A stretch of DNA of 64,000 nucleotides from Gordionus sp. m RMFG-2023 (lineage: Eukaryota; Nematomorpha; Gordioida; Chordodea; Parachordodidae), in contig NC_088777.1 of assembly GCF_954871325.1 (NCBI RefSeq), forward strand, positions 30,481,366-30,545,365, given 5' to 3'. Below are positions 24,301 to 36,300 of this stretch, piece by piece. The notes beneath the pieces are model-generated. The model did no database searches and had not been told where the DNA came from. It saw only the letters and a list, made by a program, of their open reading frames with translations. How positions within the stretch are numbered: the first letter of the stretch is position 1; every line of letters starts with the position of its first letter. The position numbers were made by a program, and so were the translations under genes.

Positions 24301-27300
24301 AATATACAAAATATGTTAAGATAGTTTCAACAGATATTTTTTTTTTAAATTTAACATTCAAAAATAAAACTTGCATTTTTTGTTTAATAAAACATTCTTT
24401 TTATCAACATAGTACAAATTTAACCATGCTTATTTTAGACAAAAATTCTCATATTTTTTTTATTAGGACATACCCTTACTAGGCAATGAAGGGTTAAATA
24501 ACTCGAATACTTAAACGACGTCAAAGCCAAGTAAAGGTGGGTTGGGGTAATTTTACGTGTAATAAGGTTAATCTGTGCCTTTGCAAAGGTGATATATCGG
24601 GTTTGCAAGTAAGATCGATGCTTGGTAGGAGATTATTATCCCAATCTATTTTATTGGATTTCCCGGAGCTCCATATATTAGACCAAATTTTGCTGTAATT
24701 TATGACCAAATTATTTTTGGCATCTGCGAATATATTTTATCAAATAAATTTATATATTAAACTCGATTTCCAAATCTTTTTCTTTTAAGTTAATTGGCAT
24801 TTAATCCTTATTTATAACTCTCTAGCATCGTATTAATAAATTTTTACTAGTGGGAGGAATTTTTCAGATATGTTAGACACCAATCTCTCATCATGAAACA
24901 ATTACTTTTTATGTGATAACAAATTCTACAACCAAATCGAAGGATCTGACTTTCTCAAAATTTTTTAAAAAAAAATCTTTAATCCAATCTCTCCAAGTCC
25001 TAAATATTGATAAAGATATACTGACGATACATTTATTGTTTAGCCACATGATCATAAATCTCTTGAAATTTTTAAAAATAAAATAACAATATTCATCTTA
25101 TCATTAAATTCACTATGGAAATTGAATCCAATGACCAAAATATTTTCTTAGATATTATCAAATAAGGAAAGCTTGATGGTTCATTCGAATACCGCGTTTA
25201 CAATAAGCCTACAAATACTAACCTTATTTACATCCCAATTCTTATCATCCTTCGCTAAAAATCTCAATAATCAAATCCCTTTTCCATCAAGCCTACAAAT
25301 AAGTGTATTTTTACCTTTAGAATTAAAAAATCGAAATAATATATACTTATAAAAAAACGAATACAGTTCAAAAACTACAAATAAAGCGTCAAAAAATCAA
25401 AATAATATATCCGAAAATATTTGAGGCGAATTATATATCAATCCCTATATTAATAACATATCTAAGATTAGCAAATTACTAAAAAAAAACATTTGGCTAT
25501 CAAACCAAACCACCACCAAAACTTATGAATTTTATTTTCAATCCCAAATGTCCCATCTCAGTCACCTATAATGACCAAGTTACATTTTCTTGTAGTAAGT
25601 TCAAACCTGTCGCACAATCAAAACGCGATCAAAAGAGCATTAATATCACATAAACAATATTCAAGTCTCAGCCCTAGCGGAGTACATACAATATACACTT
25701 ATCCTAATTAGGGCTGTACAGATCAGGGTCGGTCAAATACGTTCGGTCAATTAAACGATATTTGACCAGTCAATTGACCGACATGCCAAACCTGGTACAG
25801 ATATTAATATCGATATAGAATAGGAGCCGATATTAGACTTTTTAAGAAATTTAACCGCTACCGATTTTATACATATTTTTATTTAATTTTAATAAACATT
25901 TTTATTTATTTTTGAACTAATTTTCCTTTCTCGTAATAAACCTTCATAACTCCCATATAAAAGCGTGAAGGAAGGGGTCACTTATAAAATAAAAATGTTT
26001 AATGTTTACTTTACATTTTTTAACGATAGAAGTAAAGTATATTAAAATAAACTAATATAAAAGATTACCAAAAATTTTTGTGTACTTTTATTTTTATTTT
26101 GTTTTTATTAAGAAAGAACTTATAGTAAATAAAAATCATTCGAATTTAAATTTATCAATATTTTCTCTCCAAATTTTAATTATTTCATTAATTGATATTC
26201 ATGTTTAATTTATTTTTATTTTAATAAAGATTCATAGTTTGTTAAACAAAAAATTCCACTGGCGTATCCAGGATTTTGCTATGGGGGGGCACTATTAGGT
26301 GAATTTTTTCCCCATAAATTTTGTTGGAGATCATTTAGTCCATATATGGTAGATCTTTTGCTATATTAGATTTTTATAAAAATAATTTTGGGTTAAAATA
26401 CCTTAATTTAAAAAATTTTGAATTATAGTCGTTTATTTTAAAGAGTGATTAATATTACTTTCAAATTCTTCATTATAATGATATATTGTATATATTTTTG
26501 GAGAAGTGAAGGAAGTGAAGGAGAGAAAATTTTATTAGCTTATAATGGTATTAACGAAAATAGGGAGATTTGCGATGGGGGGGGGGGGGGTAATTTCCAC
26601 ATTCCCTACCCCACCATGCCTGGAAAATTCATATAGTATATAAATTTATACTTATTTGTTATTTTTTAAGGGTTATAACTTAATAAAATATGACATTATT
26701 CTAGGAGTCATTTAAGAATAACTTAAGTTTCATAAATTGTTAAGACTAGTGACTAGTGTTATTGAACTGCTCGAGTTGAGCCGATTTTTAAAAACAGCGA
26801 ACTCAATATTAATATAACGCAAGCCTGAAAATTTTTCTCATAGATGGCACAAAGTTAGGACTTCTATTAACGAAATCTTAAGGCTTAGGCAATATTTTTG
26901 TGGCTAAATCTTGAGTTAGCCGTTTTTAAAAATTGGCTCAAATTGAGCCATTTAACAACACTACCAGTGAATTGACATTTTTTAATACACTAATTCAAAT
27001 ATGTATTAAATGTATATAATCGGCGTATAAATCATTATAAAATAAATGTCTCGAAAAAGGACATTGTAAGGATAAAATTTTTAATAAAATTTGTTAAATT
27101 TAAATAATATATAAAATTAAATATTGGAGATATAGATTAATGCACGAAAATATTCTTAAGAATTATTGCATATATAAATTTTCAAAATATTCATAAAAAA
27201 TATGGTGTATCTAAAAATTAGTTTTGTTATATGGCTGATTTGAGCCAATTTTAAAAACAACAAACTTAATATTTTAGCTATAAAAATTTGCCTAGATCTT

Positions 27301-30300
27301 AAGATTTTGCGAATGGGTGTTCAAGCCTTTGTGCCATCTATAAGCAAAATCTTCCGGCTTATGTAACATTTGTCTGGATAAAATATTGAGATAGCCGTTT
27401 TTAAAAATCGACTCAAATCGAACCGAACAACACTACTAAAAATAGTAAAAAAATAAGAGAAGTATATTATAAATTTATAATGTAAAAATCAATATTCTCG
27501 GGATTAAGCTAATTTTTCAATGATTTCACCAGTGCTTGGCGTTAACTCCCTCTCATCCAATCTATTTTTAGAGGTAGTATTTCTTACATATTGTTGTAGT
27601 TTTGTAATATTATGATATATATTTGTGCATATATATTATAAAATGTCAATCAAAAAGAATATATTTTATTTATTAGTTATTTTATCGAGAATTGATATTC
27701 AAACACTTGGTATTTTTTTGTTTACTTTTTTACTTTTGACTTTTGATAAATATATTATAAGGGATTAATTTTTTATGTTTTATTAGAAAAAACAAAAACT
27801 TTTATAAAAATGGAAATGATTTAATTTGATGTTTTACTTTGAAAATAGACTATTGGAAATTTTGTGATTTGAATAGAAATATTGTTATATTTGAAAAATA
27901 TATATATAATAGATAGAAATAAAGAAATAGAAAAATTAAAGAAATATTAAATTGGTGCCGTGGATTTGTGGATAATTTTGCAAAAATAACAGCTCCATTA
28001 TATGACTTATTAAAAAAAGGCGTTAATTTTGAATGGAAAATTGAACAAAGAAATGCTTTTGAAAATTTAAAGAGAAAAATTGGTGAGGAACCAATTTTAG
28101 TGTGTTTTAACAATGATTTGGAGATAATTCTTGCGGTTGATGCAGGGGCGGACTGGCGACGCTACGGCTTCGTGGGCATTTTTTATAGCGGCTTCATTTA
28201 TATGGGGGCTTCGCCCCCTTCCCTTATATGGCTTCTTCGATTTACATGATTTTTATTACTTCTTATTTTTGAAAATAAGTTCAAAAGATTTACATTTTTA
28301 GTAAAAAAAAGAATAAGTATTTATAATTTATTTTTAAAAAATGCACATCTAAAATCATATTCACTACCAATATAAAATAATATTCATTGCACATATATAT
28401 TTTTTTATATTAGATTTATAACGATATTGCACTATAAAATCAAATCATACATCTGTTAAATATAAAAATACATACTTAATATATCAAATCTATTAATTTT
28501 ACACATATAATTATTGCAGTTATACAATATTACAGCGTATAAAATTGCTGCACTTATAAAATCAGGCACCGATCATATTGTAAATAGATATTAATAAAAT
28601 TCAAATAAAAGAATTAAGGAAATATATAATTTTTACGTTAATAAATCTCTCATTAATTTTGAACCTTTACGCAAATATACAGGAATATCTTCTAGTTCAA
28701 TCTGCGCCAATGGTTCTCATTCAACTGACATCATTAAAAACGCTTCTAATTTTTCTTGGTCAATATTAGATCTCAGCTTATTTTTGTAATTTTTAATTTA
28801 CTAAATGTTTTCTCGCAATTAATTTGCGTAAATGACAAAGTTAAAATGTATTCATATGCCAATAAATTAGTGTCACTTGTATGCATATTGCATCTTTTAA
28901 AAATTTCATACGTGCATATTCAACATTTGTTACACTTATTATCACACTCTGAGTTATTATGATATTGTAATATTCCTTCTTCTTCATTTGGCTCCTCACT
29001 TGTTCATACGATCATCTTCCATTTCATTTATTCTGCTACCATATCTTTGAATATACTGGCAAATGAACGTTATTCGTTACGTAATTTAACACGCAATATA
29101 TATATCTTTACTATTTATTTCATCAAGATAGAAATCCTGAAATCATACTTCCCAACCTCATCGGATTTTTCACACATTTTAAGAGGAAATTAAAAATTAT
29201 TCTATCTGCTGAATATCCTCAGCAATATAAGATTTGCAATCTAAATTTTAAATAGTTAAACATTTTAAAAGGGGGTATATCATTAAATTATTTTTCTGGC
29301 ATCCCCTTCCTTTAGAGCCTGGCATAATTTCCTTCTTTTTTCTTTTTTTCTCTTTAGCTTTCACCTTTTCTGGTGGTAAGCTCCTTCAACATCTCTCTCC
29401 ACTTTATGTTATTCATACAATCTCTTATATCTAATTTATACTTCTTTATATTGGCTCTAACTTTATGGCCCCATTGAAGTTTTGGCCTTCCTCTTTTACG
29501 TTTGCTCATCACTTCCAAGCTCTCAACCTTATTTCCTATGTAGTTAGGCCTTCTCATTGTGTGCCCATACTACCTAAGTCTGTTTACCATTAACTTAGTC
29601 TACCTTTAAACTACTTAGTATTCTTGTACTGCGCACTTTATCCTTTCTTGTTACCCCAGCAATCATCCTCAGCATTCTCATCTCCATAGTTTGTAGACTT
29701 CTCTCGTCTGATTCCTTGGTTGGCCATGTTTCCGAACTATATAGAATAGTTGGTTGTATTATGGAACTGTAAATTTTTCCCTTTAATTTGTGTGGGATTC
29801 TTTTGTCAAATAGCACTTTTAACCACCCATGATTAATTTTATTCTTTATATCTTTTTGCCGTTTGTTTGTATAGTGGAGCCCAAATATTTGCAGCTTTCA
29901 ATTGCCGATATCTGCCATTCATTTATATCAATACTCTCTGTTTCATCTCCTCCTATCACCATATATTCCGTCATTTCTCTATTTACTTTTAGTCCGTGCT
30001 TTTTTAGGATATTTATCTAATTCACTAATCTTTCTTTTATTTCATCCTTGGATTCGGCAAGTATCACAATATCATCTGCAAATATAATATTCCACAGGAC
30101 TGTTTGAGGTATAGATTGTGCTAATACATCTATTACTGTAATGAAGAGAAGTGGGCTGAGAGCCGATCCTTGATGAATTCCTTCGGCTATTGTGAAGCCT
30201 GCTGAAGTACCTGTTGTGCTACGGACCATTGTTGTATGGCCCATATACATATCCTGTATTATTCTTATATATTTTTCGGGAACCTTTTGTGGCGTAGCGC

Positions 30301-33300
30301 CCACCAGATAAGTTTTCCGGGATTCTATCGAAGGCCTTTTCTAGATCGAGAAATTTTTTGCAGCTTTCTCCACTTATTTTAGCCAGATGAATTATTCTGT
30401 TTCACCCAAGCATCCATCCTTTAATCTGATTCACTGACCTGGATTTTATTTGATTTCAATGAATTAAGAACAAGAAATGTTGGCTATATTATTTCTACAA
30501 TAAATCAATGTATAAAAATGTAATATAATGAATTAATCAAAATTTAGCTTTCACTCTACTCAAACGGAAGCGTTTTTACTTGAAAAAAAGCAAAGAAAAA
30601 AACGAGGTAATGATGTATAGCGTCAAGCGACGTTACTGGTATTTTATGCATTAAATTATAGTAAACGACATGACAATTGTCAAGGAATGTGATATTCAAA
30701 TCATAGAGATATCATTAAAAATAAATAAATAGTAAATAATGTGAACATAATAATATATTTTTTTTCTAATCGGCCTCTTTTTTGATATTTTCCTCTGATC
30801 GGCCTCAAAAATCGACATTTAACGCGGCTTCGTGGGTAAAATGCCCACCTGGTCTTATGGCCAGTCCGCCCCTGGGTTGATGCATCCAATAAAGGTGTAG
30901 GAGATGCATTATTACATGTCATTGATGGTTTAGAGAGACCAATTATTTTTTTTTTCGAGAATATTTCATGAAGTTGAAACAAAGTACTCTGTTATAGAAC
31001 AGGAGGCCTTAGCGATTATTTTTGGATTAACCAAATGTCGCGAGTATTTAATCGGGAAAAGATTTGTGATTTATACAGATCACAAGCCATTAATTCATTT
31101 GTTCAAGAAAGATAAAATTAATGATGTCTCCGAGGTTACAACGGTGGTTGTTACTTGTGGGAAGTTTTAACGTAGATATAAAATATCGGCGAGGTAGAGA
31201 AAATCATTTGCCAGATATATTATCGAGATTAGGGGCAGGTTGTGCTACTCCTGAAATAATTGATAACATGATTATTGAAGATAGATGCATTAGTGCGTAC
31301 TCTATCATATATCTTAAAAGGAGGTCCCACAGATTGGGAAACTCTTAAAATGAACACTCTAAAAGATAAAGAATTGAGTCAAATAAAATTATTCTTGTTG
31401 GGTAAAAAACCGTGGGGTAATAATTATAAAAAAATTGAAAAAGAATTGTCCGTGGTGGATGATTGTGTAATGCGAGGAAATATAGCTATAATTCCTTTGA
31501 AATTACGCATTAAAATTGTGAATTTATTACATGCCGGACATCAGGGTCGAGATAAAATGAAATCTTGGGCTCGTGAATATGTATGGTGGCCTGGTATGGG
31601 TAAGGATATTGAAAAAATTACAAGGAAATGTGTTCCATGTAATACATGTGCAAATATGCCCCGCAAAGAGTTAGGACAACTATGGCCTAGATCAAAGAAA
31701 CCGTGGGAACGTATTTATATAGATTTTTATGATTTGGATAAAAGATCATATTTTTTAGTGGTGGATTCATATTCAAAGTGGATAGAATATGCAGAGGTAC
31801 ATGGTTATACAACTAAAATTGTCAATAATAAATTAAGTGAATTATTTGCAAAATTTGGTTTGCCGGACAAAATAGTGTCTGATGGCCAGCCTTCATAAGT
31901 GAAAATTTTAAACAATTTTGTGATGAATTAAAAATACAACACATACTTACTCCACCTTATCATCCTAGCTCTAATGGTCAAGCTGAAAGGATGGTAGCTA
32001 TTGTAAAAAATTGGATAAAAAAGGCTAAACAAGAAAAAAGTGATATTTGGTTAGCGCAATTATTTTACAATAATTCAAAAAATAAGGGAGTTACTCCTGT
32101 AGAGTTATTTTTGAATAGGAGAACAAGATTTCTTTTGGATTTTTTAACACCAAATGGAAGTAATAAAATATAACCTTGTGAAAAGGCCATTATAAAATTT
32201 CCGGTGGAAAAATTAATATGGGGTCGTATTTTTGATAATAAAGATCAGAAATGGGAGAAAGGTATTGTACTTGAAAATTTTGGAATAAAAATGAGTAAGG
32301 TTAAATTTTGTGACGGAAATATTGGGATACATCATAACGACCATATGAAAGTAAGGAATTAATAGTAAATATATTATTGTTAATTTTTATTTATTATGAA
32401 TACCATATAAATGTATATATTGGTTATAAATCATTAATATTTAAAAAATACTCTATTAAATTAGATATATTTATTATAAATTATTAATTATAGGGAGAAT
32501 ATTAGTGAATATAGCTCCAACAAATGCTTAATTATTGAGAAAAATTAAGTTTAAATTGATTGGGAATTTAATTAGTGATTTATATATATATTGTGCATAT
32601 ATGTATTAAATTATGAAAATTTCTTAAATGTTCTCCATTAATTCTAAATTATTAATTATTGGGAAAATATGAGTAGATATAGTTTCAATAAATGCTTAAT
32701 TATTGAAATTTATATAATGTTTTCCATTAATTATGGAATTATGTTTTTAAATATGTGATTTAAAATTAATTTTGAGAAAAATATGAGTGGATATATAAAA
32801 AATACTTAAAATACAAACTTTTAAATATAATTAAATTCATATTTTTTAAATTAACATGTGCAAAAATGAGTTAAATAAAAGAAAAATTTTCCAGTGGGAA
32901 TAGTGAATTTAGTGAGATAAAAATTTATTAATATAATCTTTGATAAAACAGTTATAATAGAAAATAAAAAAAAACTTAAATAAGATAATCGATCTCCAGT
33001 GGTGTGAAAAGAAATAAATATGAGTGTATATATATTTATTTTTGTTTTTTAAAAAAAAGTAGTGTTCATAATTGGTTTAAAGGACCAAATGTGAAAGAAA
33101 AGAAAATATTAAAATATATTTAACAAAATAAGTGTATATATGTCACAAAATTGTATTTACAAATGTTAACAAAATATTATATACATGTCACAAAATTATA
33201 TTTACATATTATTATTAAATTTTACAACATTATATTTACATAATTATATTGAATTTTAACAAAATAATAGCGTAGATCACAAATTTATTATAATATGTAG

Positions 33301-36300
33301 TTTAGTATAATTATGTTAACAAAATCATTTTTTTTTATAATACAAATGTAAATGAAAATTCTAATTTCATTTGAGACCAAAATATTGAGTAATTCTGTTG
33401 GGAAAGAAGTTATATTTAGATTCATATATTTTGATTATAATATTTTGGAAATATATTTATCATATATGTTACATATAACCCGGATGTGTTGGAAGATAAG
33501 AAAATGATTGAAATATGGGAGTAATGTTGACCAAGAGCTATGACACAAATGAAAGGCTTGAAGATTATGAAGGAATGATATCAAATAAATGAAGATTTGG
33601 AGATTATGAAAATGAAGCGAATATATGAAATTATATTTAGGGATAATGGAACACGTGGCCTATGAAGGGTGGGCGTGTTGTAGTTTTGTATTATTATGAT
33701 ATATATTTGTACATATATATTATAAAATGTCAATTAAAAAGAATATACTTTATTTATTAGTTATTTTATCGAGAATTGATATTCAAACACTTGGTATTTT
33801 TTTGTTTACTTTTTTACTTTTGATAAATATATTATAAGGGATTAATTTTTTATGTTTTATTGGAAAAAACAAAAACTTTTATAAAAATGGAAATTATTTA
33901 ATTTGATGTTTTACTTTGAAAATATACTATTGGAAATTTTGTGATTTGAATAGAAATATTGTTATATTTGAAAAATATATATATAATAGATAGAAATAAA
34001 GAAATAGAAAAATTAAAGAAATATTAAACATATGTTGTGAAACGGCTAAATTTGAGCGATTTTTAAAGCGGCTAACCCAATATTATACTGAAAAATATTA
34101 CGCAAACCTGAAGATTTTTCTCATAGGTGGCACAAAGGTATTTTAACCCGCCCGCCCATATATCGTGCGGGCGTTGTCAATTTTCTAAAATATTTTTAAC
34201 ATTGAGCGGATTACTGGCGAGTTAAAAAAAATTTAAAAGGCGGGCGTTAGCAAGTAAATTTTAATATTTTTCAGGCGAATTGAGCAGAAAAGACTTCAAT
34301 TTATTGATATACATTAAAATAAATAAATAAGAGCCAACCAGCCATTAAAATAATTTTTTTTAAACATTAAGCGAGCGGGTTAAATAAATGTAGATAAATA
34401 TGCGGGTGGGTAAATTTTTTAAAACAAATTATAAGTGGGTGGGCGGGTTAAAAAATTATTTAAACAACGAGTGGGTGGGCTTTTTGGTTCCCGTCCATTG
34501 CAGATAGTTTGGACATCTATTAGGAAAAAAACTTAGTCAATCTTTCCAGGCATGATTTTAATCTTGTTAAAGAAGGAATTGTTCTTTTATTGGTAGAAAA
34601 ATATATATTAGGAAAATAATCTTAAATGAGTGAAATTATGAGAAGCATTTATAGCATTATCAATCATATTAATCTTTTATAACATAGTTTGAATTCAGGT
34701 AGTAATGCATCCTGGAATACTTTAGCATCCTCATATTTAATTTTTCTCTAACAAGATTTGAAATAGATTTGGAAAGATTCTGCGGGAATACTATTTGCAG
34801 ATTTGTATGCCTGATTAATTAAGGTCCTTTCATTCAGTTTAGTTATTAAAGTATCCAAGAGGGGGATAAGGAGATTTATTCTATAGTATTCTTCAACTGA
34901 TCCTATATTAATATTTGAACGATATGTTTGCCTTGCTGCGAGTCGAGGTAGATAAATATAAAATTCATACAACTCTGCTATTGACTCAACAATGACATAT
35001 TTATGAAATCCCTCATCTACATTTGCCCTAATTTCCGTAAGTTCCAATATAATGCTTTCAGCTATTTTCATAGTTTCAATAACACCGATATCATATTTTT
35101 GAAAAATTTTACTGTAGTTGTGCAAAGAAAAAGTTTCAAATGATTTGATAAATTATAAAATGGTAGATAAATTTAACGCCAGGAAAATGTGAAATCGGTA
35201 TTAATTATTGAATATATTTTTGCTGTGAATGTGATATATAAATGTAAATTAGAATTTATAAACAATAAGTGTAGTTATCATTAATATCTTTGAAAAATAT
35301 TTGTTAGCATCTGAATTTTTTAGCTTGGGGAGATTTATTCGCCTGTACCCCCCCCTCCGCTGCGTACGCGCCTGTTTCTACAAACTTAAAGATAAATCAT
35401 ATTTTTAGAATTTTAAGCTTTGAGGGTGTCCCGACTAATAACTAAACATCCCTAATCGACTTAATAGTCTAAAAACAAAAGAAAAAATTTCAAAATAAAA
35501 CAAAAACGAAAAACAAGGAAATAAATACGAAAAATAACAATGTTACAAAAATAAAAATAGGGGGTGTCCTAGTACAAAAGCTGTTTAATCTAGGCTAAAA
35601 TGCAATTAAGTATCAAAATTAGGTCGAACTAGGACATGGCCTGAGACCTTTTTTGATAGTTTGACCAATGTATTTGAAGCTATAAAAATAAAAATTTCAT
35701 AATTTCAATTTTTTACGTTTCTGGTGATGTGTGAGTTTTCAAAATCTCACAGATTACCCTTTCACACGTGGTTTCCAATACTTCTTAAAAGTAGTTTCAG
35801 TTCCTTAAAATTTAAAAAATCGGTTCTATTCTTAGATTTGATGAGGTTTCCAGGTTTTGCTCCTCAGTGAAAATTTTAAAATTGGTGGCTACGGTTTCTA
35901 GAAATTCTAAGGAGATAAAGGTTCTGGTTCCTAGATTTTTCCCCGTTACGAGGGTTGTAGACCGATTCCAAACTCTAGTTATGGCTCTGGATAACAGTCA
36001 CAGAGGGAACTAATTCATTTTAAAGGAAACTATTGTAATAAGATTAAAATGATAAGGATGTAGAACTAATGGAAAGTGAAAAATTTTAAATCTTATTGAA
36101 AGAAAGATATAAAATATGTTAGAATTTGTTTAAAATAAAAATTTTACCATAATTTAGTAATCCATTCCTTTCCAACGCATCGTGATGAGGCCTTTCAATG
36201 AACTTATTAGAATTCTTTTCCAAATTCACGCTAATTTAAAAAGAATAAATAATATTAAACTGTTGTAATAGTAAAAATATATAGATATATAAAAAAAAAT

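Larger units (their letters stand above)
19047..24556 (-). other. Intron (5.5 kb) of the PP2C-like gene
   Basis: Holds MITEs at 19166-19777 and 20000-20270 and the foldback-like element at 21512-23555. The stretches 20271-21511 and 23640-24556 are AT-rich with scattered GGCCCAT or CCGGTCC patches, probably degraded MITEs, and no gene. Confidence 0.75.
28143..30874 (-). mobile_element. hAT transposon (2732 bp), TSD GGTTGATG, inserted in the Gypsy element
   Basis: The ends CAGGGGCGGACTGGC and GCCAGTCCGCCCCTG are perfect inverted repeats, flanked by GGTTGATG at 28135-28142 and 30875-30882. Subterminal GTGGGCATTTT and GCTTCGTGGG occur on both sides. It holds a decayed ZMYM-type transposase C terminus (28633-29000, minus), and a LINE fragment fills 29330-30400. 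The perfect duplication shows it arrived after the Gypsy element. Confidence 0.95.
27592..34027 (+). mobile_element. Gypsy-type LTR retrotransposon, broken, with nested hAT and LINE
   Basis: Two LTRs (27592-27950 and 33676-34027) agree at roughly 97-98 percent by eye. They are flanked by the duplication ACATAT (27586-27591, 34028-34033), so this is one insertion of fairly recent age. A primer-binding-like TGGTGCCGTG follows the 5' LTR. Between the LTRs only RNase H and integrase parts of pol are recognisable; gag, protease and most of the reverse transcriptase are absent. A 2.7-kb hAT has inserted in the RNase H region. The copy is not whole and carries several breaks besides that insertion. 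The primer-binding site and LTR style match the element at 61.2 kb. Confidence 0.9.

Noticed and set aside
27850-28113. 87-residue minus-strand frame
   Set aside because: Antisense shadow of the Gypsy LTR and RNase H region.
29829-30087. Two plus-strand frames of about 60 residues
   Set aside because: Antisense to the LINE reverse-transcriptase region.
30701-30982. 93-residue minus-strand frame
   Set aside because: It crosses the right end and TSD of the inserted hAT, so it is a chance frame over a junction.
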